32,897 bases of DNA from JBKBXU01 sp046313675. Its GTDB lineage: Bacteria; Bacteroidota; Bacteroidia; Cytophagales; Cytophagaceae. The notes under the pieces are model-generated. The model made no database searches, was not told the DNA's origin, and saw only the letters and a list, made by a program, of their open reading frames with translations. The stretch covers positions 1-32,897 of the forward strand of contig JBKBXU010000004.1 of NCBI GenBank assembly GCA_046313675.1, written 5' to 3'. Positions 1-8,158 of the stretch are shown one piece after another. How positions within the stretch are numbered: position 1 is the first letter of the stretch; the number at the start of each line of letters is the position of its first letter. Position numbers and translations under genes: made by a program.

Positions 1-1
1 G

Positions 2-1255
2 GAAAACCTACAAAAGACGAATGCTGCCGAATTGGATGACTTAGATGTAAAAGTATTTTCAGGACTTGGTGTAGCATCTATTGACAGAGCTGGCAGGACA
101 GTTACAGATCAGGAAGGGCAAGTTTTCCCATATGATAAACTAATTCTTGCTACCGGAAGCAGGGCCAATATTCCGGCGGATGTGCCTGCAGAGAAAAAAG
201 GTATCTTCACCATGAGGCAAAGAGAAGATGCAGAAAGGTTGATGAGATTTCTTACACCATCAAGCAAAGCGGTCATTGTTGGTGGAGGGCTATTAGGTCT
301 TGAGTTGGCTGATGCCCTGACTGAATTGAATACAGAAGTCTCTATAGTGCAGAGATCGTCCCGATTAATGGACAGGCAACTGGATGTGCTGGCCAGTGAA
401 TTGCTAAATGAGGAATTACAGGATAGAGGAATTAAAGTATATTTTAATGATGAGATCCTTAGTATTTCCGGAGTGGAAGCGGTCTCAGGGATCAAACTTA
501 AAAGCGGAAAGTTCATTTCCTGTGATATTCTGATCTATGCCATAGGTACTGTGCCTAATACGGAGTTAAGTAAATCTTCAGGTTTAAAGTGCAACAGGGG
601 TGTGTGTGTAAATGACTATTTGCAGACTTCTGATCCAGATATATTTGCTGTAGGTGAAATTGCTGAACATAACGGCAGCCTGTATGGAATAACTGCGGCA
701 GCGGAAGAACAGGCGGAAATACTTGCAGAATATTTGAATGGCAATGAAGCTTCTTACTATTCAGGCTCCTTATCTATGAATATATTGAAAGTTAAAGGTC
801 TTAATCTCTGTTCCCTTGGTATAGTAGAATACCCTGAAGAAGACAAAGATTATGAAAGTGTCACTATCATAGACAAAGCATCCAGATATTATAAAAAGTG
901 TATCATTTATAAAGATAAATTGGTGGGAGCCATTTTGTTGGGTGATAAATCTGAATTTAAGGAGTATAAAGAGTTGATAGGCGGAAAATTGGAATTGGCA
1001 GATAAACGTAAGAAGTTGTTACGTGGAGGTGAGGGAAGTGCAAAAGTCGTTGAAGGTAAGCTGGTGTGTTCTTGTAATAATGTAGGAGAGGGTAACATTA
1101 AAAAGGTTTTGCAAAAAGGGTGCACTGAACTTAAAATGGTGTGTCTTGAGACCGGCGCCGGAACGGGTTGTGGTAGTTGCCGACCAGAAGTTAAGAAGCT
1201 GATTGAGCAATTTGAAGAAGTAGTTGGAGGAACTGAAATATTAGAAAAACTATGA
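2..1255 (+). CDS. NirB-like FAD/NAD(P)H oxidoreductase with BFD [2Fe-2S] domain (5' partial)
   Basis: The reading frame is open from base 2, so the gene begins upstream of the window. By comparison with NirB about 60-70 residues, including the first FAD-binding GxGxxG, are missing. The TTG at 32 is only an in-frame codon. Visible are the ATGS motif of the pyridine nucleotide-disulfide oxidoreductase fold (near base 155), a second Rossmann motif VGGGLLGLE (near 280-305) for NAD(P)H, and a C-terminal BFD-type [2Fe-2S] domain with cysteines at 1067, 1073, 1169 and 1178 (CxC then CxxC). This is the domain order of the front half of assimilatory NirB, but the protein stops after one BFD domain and has no siroheme module. 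It probably passes electrons from NAD(P)H to the next gene product or to a nitrate reductase. Its TGA overlaps the next ATG (ATGA), so the two are translationally coupled. The family is clear; the exact electron acceptor is inference. Confidence 0.88.
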   Translation, partial: ENLQKTNAAELDDLDVKVFSGLGVASIDRAGRTVTDQEGQVFPYDKLILATGSRANIPADVPAEKKGIFTMRQREDAERLMRFLTPSSKAVIVGGGLLGLELADALTELNTEVSIVQRSSRLMDRQLDVLASELLNEELQDRGIKVYFNDEILSISGVEAVSGIKLKSGKFISCDILIYAIGTVPNTELSKSSGLKCNRGVCVNDYLQTSDPDIFAVGEIAEHNGSLYGITAAAEEQAEILAEYLNGNEASYYSGSLSMNILKVKGLNLCSLGIVEYPEEDKDYESVTIIDKASRYYKKCIIYKDKLVGAILLGDKSEFKEYKELIGGKLELADKRKKLLRGGEGSAKVVEGKLVCSCNNVGEGNIKKVLQKGCTELKMVCLETGAGTGCGSCRPEVKKLIEQFEEVVGGTEILEKL

Positions 1256-2709
1256 AAAGTAAAACAATCACCGGTAAAATATTTTTTCCGGGAGGCATAG
1301 TTTCTCCGGGAGATTTACGAAAGATAGCATCCACAGCGTATCATTATGGGATGACGCATCTGCGTTTAGGAAGCCGTCAGGAGATGTATCTGGAATTTCC
1401 TGAGCGTAATATAAAAGAAATTTCCATCCGTCTTAAAAATACTCAGTATCAATTTTATACCGATTTTTCTAAAAGAGAGAATGTTGTTTCGACGTATCCT
1501 GTCCGCAACATTACGGCTTCAACAAAATGGTTGAATGAAGGAATTTATCGGGATGTGCTGGCATCTTTTACGGATGTGCCGGGTTTGAAAATTAACCTGT
1601 GTGACCCTCTGCAAGGGATGTTACCTTTGTTTGGCGGACAATTAAATTTTGTGGCGTCACCCTATGACAATTATTGGTTTTTATATCTAAAACTAAAGCC
1701 CGGAGGTACAGTACATAAGTGGCCTGTACTTGTAGATAGTAAAGAAATTTATTTGATTGCCAGGGAGGTTGAGGAAGTGCTGAAAAATAAGCCGGAAATA
1801 GAATTTAAAGCGCTGGAAGATCTTGTATATAATTCCCGCGAATGGACTTTCCGTACTACGGATGAAGTTCCGAATGCTGGACCAGGAAGATTTTTTAATT
1901 ATGAAGGCCTTCATTCTATGGGAGAAAATAGGTTCTGGTTGGGTATATATGAACGGCTGAATCAGTATCCAGTCCTTTTTCTTGAAGCACTTGCCATGCT
2001 GGCTAATCAGACGGATATTGGAAGTATAAGTTTTACACCTTATAAATCGCTTATTATAAAAAATATCCGTGAGGAGCACGTAGGTTTGTGGGAAGAGTTG
2101 CTCGGGAAATTTAAAATTAATACCTGCCATTCTTCATTGGAGGTAAACTTTACCATTCCGGATCTTGATACCGAAGCTTTGAAACTCAGGAAGTTTATTT
2201 TCTCCGTATTTGATGACAGGGAGGTGCGATCAGAAGGCCTTGTTTTTTCACTTCATGCAGACAAGGATTCTTATGGATCAGTATTGGTTGAAAAGAATTC
2301 ACGAATCAGATTAGGTAAGTTTTCATTTTGGCAATATTATACTATTAAGTATCGTAAGGAGTTTAATTGCAACAGTCATGAAATTATAAGCTTTGCGGGA
2401 TATGTTAAAAAGAGGGATGTGCCTGAAATTTTGATGTACTTGTGTGAGCAATATTATGAGCAATTGAGCAATCAAAAGAAGAGGGTAGAGAAAAAGCCCG
2501 AAGAGAAGAAAGTTAAATTAGTGGAAAAGCAAATTTTCCATTGCTCGGCATGTGGGACAAGGTATGATCATGACATTGGAGATATGTTCAATGACATACC
2601 TGTGGGGATTCCTTTTGAATTACTTCCTGATAGTTTTAAATGCTCACTGTGTGAAGCTCCAAAGTCAGCTTATGTATTGCTGGATAATTTTAAAGAAGTT
2701 CAGCTATGA
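1252..2709 (+). CDS. Siroheme-less nitrite/sulfite reductase-like protein fused to C-terminal rubredoxin
   Basis: This is a 485-residue cytoplasmic protein. Residues about 5-70 resemble the ferredoxin-like half-domain of nitrite/sulfite reductases (FFPGGIVSPGDLRKIA then LRLGSRQEMYLEF). A second weaker copy lies near residues 235-295 (ISFTPYKSLII). The C-x5-C...C-x3-C set that holds [4Fe-4S] and siroheme in true reductases is absent: the only cysteines before the tail are isolated. A lysine/glutamate-rich linker (about 405-425) leads to a rubredoxin with paired cysteines at 431/434 and 464/467, the Fe(Cys)4 site. The protein overlaps both neighbours by 4 bp. Likely role, by inference: an electron-transfer or docking subunit between the BFD flavoprotein and the nitrate or nitrite reductase rather than a reductase itself. 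The rubredoxin call is firm; the NIR/SIR homology is good for the first repeat and weak for the second. Confidence 0.8.
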   Translation: MKSKTITGKIFFPGGIVSPGDLRKIASTAYHYGMTHLRLGSRQEMYLEFPERNIKEISIRLKNTQYQFYTDFSKRENVVSTYPVRNITASTKWLNEGIYRDVLASFTDVPGLKINLCDPLQGMLPLFGGQLNFVASPYDNYWFLYLKLKPGGTVHKWPVLVDSKEIYLIAREVEEVLKNKPEIEFKALEDLVYNSREWTFRTTDEVPNAGPGRFFNYEGLHSMGENRFWLGIYERLNQYPVLFLEALAMLANQTDIGSISFTPYKSLIIKNIREEHVGLWEELLGKFKINTCHSSLEVNFTIPDLDTEALKLRKFIFSVFDDREVRSEGLVFSLHADKDSYGSVLVEKNSRIRLGKFSFWQYYTIKYRKEFNCNSHEIISFAGYVKKRDVPEILMYLCEQYYEQLSNQKKRVEKKPEEKKVKLVEKQIFHCSACGTRYDHDIGDMFNDIPVGIPFELLPDSFKCSLCEAPKSAYVLLDNFKEVQL

Positions 2710-3644
2710 TAAAAGATTCATTAAATCGCACCTTTAGAACATTGAGAATAAGCCTGACCAATGCGTGCAATTTTGGTTGTGTTTACTGTGTGACAGGGGA
2801 AAAGGAAGAGCATGTAAAGGGGAAGACAGAGGCATTGTCAGTCCAAAAGCTGGCAGAGATCGTAAAGAATATCACAGCAGTTACAGAAATTGATACTATA
2901 CGATTTACCGGCGGGGAGCCCTTACTTTATAAGGACCTAAATGCGCTTGTTGCTGAGTTGTCTGTCACCGGTATAAAAATGTCTCTGACGACCAATGGTT
3001 ATTTTCTAAAGCGGAAATTAGATGCCTTAGTTGATGCCGGAATTTCTTCTATAAATGTTTCCCTTGATGCGGCCAATGCGGACGTTTTTTATAAAATGAC
3101 CCGAAGGCTAAATTTTAAAGAAGTCATCGAAGGAATTGATGAGGCGATCTTTAAGGGGGTGGAGGTAAAACTTAATTCCGTAATCATGAAAGGCATTAAT
3201 GACGATCAGGTGATTCCTCTTCTGAAACTTGCGGGAGAAAGAAAAGTGCCCGTTCGTTTTCTTGAGCTTATGTCTATGGGGCATCTTTATGAGAATTCTG
3301 CTAAATATGCTTTTTCAGAAAAAGAAATTCTTGAAGAAGTTAAAAAGCATGCTCGGATTTTTCCGCTTGAACGGAAGAAAAGTGCTACTGCCAAGTATTG
3401 GATGACGGAAAATATGGTCTCCTTTGGTATTATTAGTAATAACAGTGATCCTTTTTGTCATGATTGCAACCGACTGAGACTTGATAGTTATGGAAATATT
3501 TACGGTTGTCTGAGCTCTGACCTGGGCATATTTGTAAAAGAAGTTACTGAGGATGTAATGGAGGAGAAATTACGTCTTGCCCTTAGTCAGAAAAAAATGA
3601 AATTTTCAGGAAGCTTGATGTCTATGAAATCAATAGGAGGGTGA
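2706..3644 (+). CDS. moaA: GTP 3',8-cyclase MoaA, radical SAM
   Basis: MoaA performs the first step of molybdenum cofactor synthesis, converting GTP to 3',8-cyclo-GTP. The 312-residue product has the radical SAM CxxxCxxC at Cys21/25/28, the SAM-contacting TGGEPLL motif, and the C-terminal second cluster motif CxxC-x13-C (FCHDCNRLRL...GC). It ends in Gly-Gly, the conserved MoaA tail that enters the active site. It starts with ATG inside the stop of the preceding gene (ATGA), so it belongs to the nitrate operon, whose nitrate reductase would need Moco. It is slightly shorter than the usual 325-340 residues but complete in motifs. Confidence 0.96.
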   Translation: MIKDSLNRTFRTLRISLTNACNFGCVYCVTGEKEEHVKGKTEALSVQKLAEIVKNITAVTEIDTIRFTGGEPLLYKDLNALVAELSVTGIKMSLTTNGYFLKRKLDALVDAGISSINVSLDAANADVFYKMTRRLNFKEVIEGIDEAIFKGVEVKLNSVIMKGINDDQVIPLLKLAGERKVPVRFLELMSMGHLYENSAKYAFSEKEILEEVKKHARIFPLERKKSATAKYWMTENMVSFGIISNNSDPFCHDCNRLRLDSYGNIYGCLSSDLGIFVKEVTEDVMEEKLRLALSQKKMKFSGSLMSMKSIGG

Positions 3645-3743
3645 TTTTTTAAATTAAACGTTTATATAGTGATCTGTTATAAGGGTCGTAATAACTATTT
3701 AGCAAAGTCACCCGCAAATTTTTCTCTTAATTTCAACCATAAT

Positions 3744-4316
3744 ATGAAGGGATTAGTTTTAACCGGAGGAAAAAGTGTCAGGATGGGTAAGGATAAGGGG
3801 AGTCTTAGGTATAAGGGTAAAAACTGGGCCGAGATTGCAGGAGATAAATTAATGCAATCCGGCATTTCCGAAGTATATTTTTCCGTGAATGAATCTCAGG
3901 GTGCTCTTTACCAAAACTTCTTTCCACTCGATACGTTAATTTCTGACCAAGTGCCTTCAGTAAAAGGTCCGCTAGAAGGTATTCTATCTGCACATAAATT
4001 ATTCCCAAAAAGTGACTGGCTTATCATTCCCTGTGATATGTTGCTTTTTGAAGTTAAAATGTTAAATAAGCTTTTGGCATCCTATGTGCCTTGTCAAATG
4101 GATTACGCCGGATTTGCTGATCAGCCCTTTCCGGGAATTTTTTCTGCTAATTTTTTAAGCAGAGTATATAGTCTTGCACTTATTGGAAAGCTTGAAAGTT
4201 ACAGTATCAAGAAAACTCTTGCTCTTGGCGAGGTAAGTTGTCTATCTTTTAGTCCTGCTGAAGAAACCAATTTTTATAATTTTAATTCTACCAGCGATTT
4301 GAGCGGCTTGATTTAA
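3744..4316 (+). CDS. mobA: Molybdenum cofactor guanylyltransferase MobA
   Basis: MobA adds GMP from GTP to molybdopterin to form the bis-MGD cofactor used by assimilatory nitrate reductases. The 190-residue protein opens with the nucleotidyltransferase signature LTGGKSVRMGKDK and has a GPLEGILSA segment and a PCDM metal-binding motif, as in MobA/IspD-type folds. The frame is open further upstream to a GTG at 3669, but the family begins directly with MKGLVLTGG, so the ATG at 3744 is chosen. That leaves a 99-bp gap after moaA. Having a dedicated MobA beside MoaA fits cofactor supply to a DMSO-reductase-family nitrate reductase lying outside the window. Confidence 0.92.
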   Translation: MKGLVLTGGKSVRMGKDKGSLRYKGKNWAEIAGDKLMQSGISEVYFSVNESQGALYQNFFPLDTLISDQVPSVKGPLEGILSAHKLFPKSDWLIIPCDMLLFEVKMLNKLLASYVPCQMDYAGFADQPFPGIFSANFLSRVYSLALIGKLESYSIKKTLALGEVSCLSFSPAEETNFYNFNSTSDLSGLI

Positions 4317-4359
4317 TGCTGTGCCTGATCGGGTAATTTCTCCTCCTCTATTTTCTGGT

Positions 4360-4398
4360 ATCCTAAAGTACTCCTAATTAAAATAGGATTATTTTTTT
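4360..4398 (+). terminator. Probable weak intrinsic terminator after mobA
   Basis: An AT-rich stem (either 4360-4365 or 4372-4376 pairing with the segment starting at 4384) is followed by a U-rich run, ttattttttt, at 4389-4398. The stem is only 5-6 bp and two alternative left arms compete, so the call is tentative. It would separate the cofactor/reductase unit from the transport unit. Confidence 0.4.
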
Positions 4399-4400
4399 GC

Positions 4401-4508
4401 GTATTATTACGTAATTAATAATATTGTTATTCGTACGTAAAAATACTTACTATTATTTTTATTTATACTAATAAATACGTAGGTTTAATATATAAACAAG
4501 GAGGTGAT
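4401..4508 (+). promoter_or_regulatory. Upstream region of the nitrate transport operon: three TACGTA sites and an 11-nt anti-SD match
   Basis: This very AT-rich stretch carries TACGTA three times (4408-4413, 4434-4439, 4476-4481). The first lies inside a perfect 10-bp palindrome ATTACGTAAT (4406-4415). At 4498-4508 sits AAGGAGGTGAT, fully complementary to the usual 16S 3' end, but no start codon follows at normal spacing; the porin ATG is 73 nt further on. The repeated hexamer is a candidate operator and the SD-like sequence a candidate leader element. No standard Bacteroidota -33/-7 promoter pair was found here. Confidence 0.35.
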
Positions 4509-4581
4509 AAAAGAAAAAACACGAACAGCATCGGAGCCTAACCCAACCATTGACCATTTACCAGAACTAAACAAAAACGTT

Positions 4582-5940
4582 ATGAAACTTTATAGGATAT
4601 TCTTATTGCTGGTTATTTCCTTATGGGATTATTCCGGTGCTTATGCCCAGTTTACCTTAAGTGGGCAGGTACGTACCCGAACTGAATTTAGAGATGGATG
4701 GGGTACACTTCCTCTTGAAAATTCAGTTCCAAATTTTTTTACTTCACAGCGCACCCGTCTCAATGTCGGTTATTCGACCGATCGTTTGAAATTATTTACC
4801 GCTTTTCAGGATATACGTGTTTGGGGAGCCGACATGTCAACCATTGCCAACGTTGTTGGGGTAGGTACATTTCTTCATGAGGGTTGGGGGGAGTTTATGA
4901 TTTCAGATACCTCCTGGCACGCAGGATATTTGTCTTTAAAACTTGGAAGACAGGAGATAAAATATGATGATGCACGTTTACTTGGTAACCTTGACTGGTT
5001 GCAACAGGCAAGGCGGCATGATGCTGCGGTATTTAAATATACTATCGGGGACTGGCAGGCTGACTTAGGTTTAGCTTATAATCAAAATCATGGTATTGAT
5101 GTACTGCCGCATAATAACTTTTACATAGATGTACCGGTAGGATATCCCGGAGGTACCAATCAAATAGGACAAATGTATAAGTCCATGCAGTATTTGTACG
5201 TGGCTAAAAAGACTAAATATGGAAGAGCTACAGGTTTATTGTTTAAGGATGATTTTGCAAAAGGCCCTCAAGACCATGGTGTTTATAGTAGGATTACCGC
5301 AGGAGGTACATTTTTTGGTTCTTTAGAGGCTATAAAGTTTGAGTTGGGAGGGTATTATCAAGGCAATAATGACCGGTTTGGCAGGACATTGGATGCTTAT
5401 AATTTATTAGGTAGTGTTTCGTACACCACAGGAAAGCTTACCATAGGGCCTGGATTTGACTATCTGTCCGGAGAAAATACCACAGAACCTGGTGGGAGAA
5501 GCACCCGCTTTGATCCTCTTTATGGCACTCCTCATTTGTTCTGGGGACTTATGGATTACTTTTTTGTGGCTACTCCTTATGGCGTGGGTGGAAATACGGC
5601 CATGTCTCCGGGATTATTTAATATGTATTTCAAGTCTAAATATAAGTTTAGCGACAAATTTTTTGTCATGCTCGATCTCCATGAGTTCAGAGCTGCAAAT
5701 CAGGTAGCGGATTTGAGAAACCCCGGAGAAACTCTTGACCAGCGTCTCGGGACGGAGCTTGATCTGATTGTTCAGTATAACCTTGCTAAAAATATTAACA
5801 TACAAGGAGGTTACTGCATGATGTTCGGAACGGAAACACTTAACAGAACGAAGGCACCGGCTGCTGCCGATAAGCAATTATTCGGCCAGTGGGCTTATTT
5901 AATGATCAACCTGCAACCGGATTTCCTGGCAGGAAAATAA
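4582..5940 (+). CDS. Outer-membrane porin, alginate_exp family, linked to nitrate uptake
   Basis: This 452-residue protein begins with a Sec signal peptide (hydrophobic core about residues 5-16, likely cleavage after AYA at residue 22). The mature part is rich in alternating aromatic strands (GQVRTRTEFRDGW, QRTRLNVGYS, KLFTAFQDIRVWG), as in the alginate-export/OprE-like beta-barrel family. An in-frame GTG at 4504 would add 26 residues ahead of the signal peptide, so the ATG at 4582 is preferred. The gene lies 35 bp before a nitrate-binding lipoprotein and the two ABC subunits, suggesting it is the outer-membrane pore through which nitrate enters. The substrate is inferred only from context; the family also includes porins for other anions and sugars. 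Confidence 0.85.
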   Translation: MKLYRIFLLLVISLWDYSGAYAQFTLSGQVRTRTEFRDGWGTLPLENSVPNFFTSQRTRLNVGYSTDRLKLFTAFQDIRVWGADMSTIANVVGVGTFLHEGWGEFMISDTSWHAGYLSLKLGRQEIKYDDARLLGNLDWLQQARRHDAAVFKYTIGDWQADLGLAYNQNHGIDVLPHNNFYIDVPVGYPGGTNQIGQMYKSMQYLYVAKKTKYGRATGLLFKDDFAKGPQDHGVYSRITAGGTFFGSLEAIKFELGGYYQGNNDRFGRTLDAYNLLGSVSYTTGKLTIGPGFDYLSGENTTEPGGRSTRFDPLYGTPHLFWGLMDYFFVATPYGVGGNTAMSPGLFNMYFKSKYKFSDKFFVMLDLHEFRAANQVADLRNPGETLDQRLGTELDLIVQYNLAKNINIQGGYCMMFGTETLNRTKAPAAADKQLFGQWAYLMINLQPDFLAGK

Positions 5941-5975
5941 ATAACATTCCATTTTATAATCTAAAGCATACCGAC

Positions 5976-7238
5976 ATGAAAAAAAGTAAAATCTTCATCC
6001 AATCATTATCCATCACCTGTCTTTTTTTTGTGGTGATGTTTCTAAAGTCTTGTTCTCCCGGAGAGTCAAAATCTGAAACTGCCGAAGGCGACTCTGAACC
6101 GGAAGGTAAATTGATTACTCTGGGAATAATACCTTTGACAGACAATGCTTCTGTGGTAATAGCAAAAGAAAAAGGTTTTTTCAAAAAATATGGACTTAAT
6201 GTGGAAATATCCAAAGAAGCTTCATGGGCTAATGTAAGAGATAAAATTCTTACCGGTGAGCTGGACGGCGCACATTGCCTCTTTGGAATGCCTTTCTCTG
6301 TCTATACCGGAGTTGGTGGAAAGGAAGGGTCTGAAATGAAAATAGCCATGATGATTAATAATAACGGGCAGTGTATATCTCTGAGTAAGGAATTTTGCGG
6401 AGTTAATCCTTTAGACATGGCTGCAGCCGGTGAAGCTGTAAGAAAAGAAGCTTCCAAAAGGGAAATGACCTTTGCCATGACTTTTCCGGGAGGTACGCAC
6501 GATATGTGGATGCGTTATTGGCTGGCAGCAGCAGGCATAAGCCAAAACAAGGTTAAAGTTATAACTATCCCTCCACCACAAATGGTTGCCAATATGAAGG
6601 TAGGTAATATGGATGGTTTTTGTGTAGGTGAGCCATGGAATCAGGTGGCAGTTGCTCAGGGTATCGGATTTACGCATGTAGCTACACAGGACATATGGAA
6701 GCATCACCCTGAGAAAGCTTTGGTTGTAAACAAAACCTTTAGTGAGAGCAGGAGAGATGATCTGAAGAAGGTTATGAAGGCCATGCTGGAAGCTTCCATG
6801 TGGCTGGATGACCTTAACAACAGAGCTGAGGCTGCAGAAATAATCGGAAGGCAATCATACGTAAATGCTCCTGCTAAAGAAATTGAAACACGTCTTAAAG
6901 GTATTTATGACATGGGATGCGATTATGGACAGAAAACCTATACGGATGATTATATGAAATACTACAACGGAGGTTTTGTAAACTATCCGAGAAAAGGCCA
7001 TGCTATATGGTATATGGCTCAGTACGTACGATTCAACTATCTAAAGAATGAGCCCGATTATAAAGCAATCGCAGATAAACTGATCATGCAGGATCTTTAT
7101 GAAGAAGTAGCAGGGGAAATGGGGATTTCAATTCCTGATGACGATATGAAGCCTTTTACCATAGACCTGGATAAGGCCTATTTTGATCCAAATAATCCGA
7201 GCGAATCACTTAAAGGAGTTTATAAACCCATACTATAA
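5976..7238 (+). CDS. nrtA: NrtA/NasF-like nitrate-binding lipoprotein of an ABC transporter
   Basis: This is a 420-residue substrate-binding protein. Residues 1-26 form a lipoprotein signal ending in LKSC with Cys26 as the lipidated residue, so it is anchored in the envelope. The mature start (LITLGIIPLTDNASVVIAKE, then KGFFKKYGL) is typical of the NMT1/NrtA family, followed by a TFPGGTHDMWMRYWLAAAGI segment and GEPWN, as in NrtA and CmpA. An upstream GTG-frame extension inside the porin gene is discarded because the ATG at 5976 precedes the signal peptide directly. Permease and ATPase genes follow. Nitrate is the likely ligand given the nitrate reduction context; bicarbonate, cyanate or nitrite binders of the same family cannot be excluded from sequence alone. 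Confidence 0.9.
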   Translation: MKKSKIFIQSLSITCLFFVVMFLKSCSPGESKSETAEGDSEPEGKLITLGIIPLTDNASVVIAKEKGFFKKYGLNVEISKEASWANVRDKILTGELDGAHCLFGMPFSVYTGVGGKEGSEMKIAMMINNNGQCISLSKEFCGVNPLDMAAAGEAVRKEASKREMTFAMTFPGGTHDMWMRYWLAAAGISQNKVKVITIPPPQMVANMKVGNMDGFCVGEPWNQVAVAQGIGFTHVATQDIWKHHPEKALVVNKTFSESRRDDLKKVMKAMLEASMWLDDLNNRAEAAEIIGRQSYVNAPAKEIETRLKGIYDMGCDYGQKTYTDDYMKYYNGGFVNYPRKGHAIWYMAQYVRFNYLKNEPDYKAIADKLIMQDLYEEVAGEMGISIPDDDMKPFTIDLDKAYFDPNNPSESLKGVYKPIL

Positions 7239-7276
7239 ACCATCAACTACCACTAACCATTAAAACAATTTTGCTT

Positions 7277-8158
7277 ATGAAAACTGGTTATTTACACATT
7301 CGAAAATTCATTCTGCCAGGGTTTGGCGAAAAGTGGACTTCTTTTAAGGAATCTATCCCAGGCATCAATAAACCGGTCATCAGGTTTCTTTTAAGTATGA
7401 TCAGCTCAGCTTTTTATGCCTTAAGCGGCCTTGGGATATTGTACCTGATTTGGGAAGCGGTAAGTATGAGTGGCGGTCGGGAACTTCCCGGCCCTGCCGC
7501 CACTCTCGCTGTTTTATGGGAAATGCTCATAGATCCTTTTTATGACTATGGTCCAAATGATAAGGGGATCGCTCTTCAGTTATGGGCATCCTTGCTGAAA
7601 GTCTTCACAGGTTTTGCGCTAGGGTCGTTAATTGCCATTCCTTTAGGGATACTTATGGGAGCAAGTCCTGCTTGTAATAAGATATTTTATCCTATTGTAC
7701 AAATCTTAAAGCCTGTATCGCCATTAGCCTGGTTTCCCATAGGTTTGGTGGCCTTTCAGAATACCGGCTCAGCGACCATTTTTATTATTTTTATTACTTC
7801 ACTGTGGCCAACATTAATAAATACGGCATTTGGTGTAGGATCAATTCCGGAAGACCATAAAAATGTAAGTAAGGCTTTTGGTTTTTCAACCGGAAAGTAC
7901 ATTTCAAAAATTTTAATTCCCTACAGCTTGCCGCATATAATTACGGGACTGCGTCTTAGTATTGGTATTGCCTGGCTGGTGATAGTAGCCGGAGAGATGC
8001 TGTCAGGAGGCTTGGGTATTGGTTTTTTTGTTTGGGATAGCTGGAATGCTTTGAGTTTGGAACGTGTTATGTCCGCCATTCTTATTATCGGGATTGTGGG
8101 ATTGTTTTTTGATAGAATGTTTAGTTTGATTGAAAAGAAATTGTCCTATGGAAACTAA
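7277..8158 (+). CDS. nrtB: NrtB-like nitrate ABC transporter permease
   Basis: This 293-residue inner-membrane protein belongs to the BPD_transp_1 family and has about six hydrophobic segments. The EAA-type coupling loop is visible as KAFGFSTGKYISKILIPYSL, where it would contact the ATPase. The ATG at 7277 is chosen over a TTG two codons earlier. It lies 38 bp downstream of the binding protein and overlaps the ATPase by 11 bp, the usual arrangement for NrtABD-type importers. Confidence in permease function is high; substrate assignment rests on the operon. Confidence 0.91.
   Translation: MKTGYLHIRKFILPGFGEKWTSFKESIPGINKPVIRFLLSMISSAFYALSGLGILYLIWEAVSMSGGRELPGPAATLAVLWEMLIDPFYDYGPNDKGIALQLWASLLKVFTGFALGSLIAIPLGILMGASPACNKIFYPIVQILKPVSPLAWFPIGLVAFQNTGSATIFIIFITSLWPTLINTAFGVGSIPEDHKNVSKAFGFSTGKYISKILIPYSLPHIITGLRLSIGIAWLVIVAGEMLSGGLGIGFFVWDSWNALSLERVMSAILIIGIVGLFFDRMFSLIEKKLSYGN

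Noticed and set aside
109..516. 135-residue - strand frame opposite the oxidoreductase
   Set aside because: Shadow of the conserved FAD/NAD(P)H domain gene; no recognisable motif or start context.
3669..3743. N-terminal extension of MobA from a GTG
   Set aside because: MobA proteins start at the nucleotide-binding motif; the extra 25 residues have no family counterpart.
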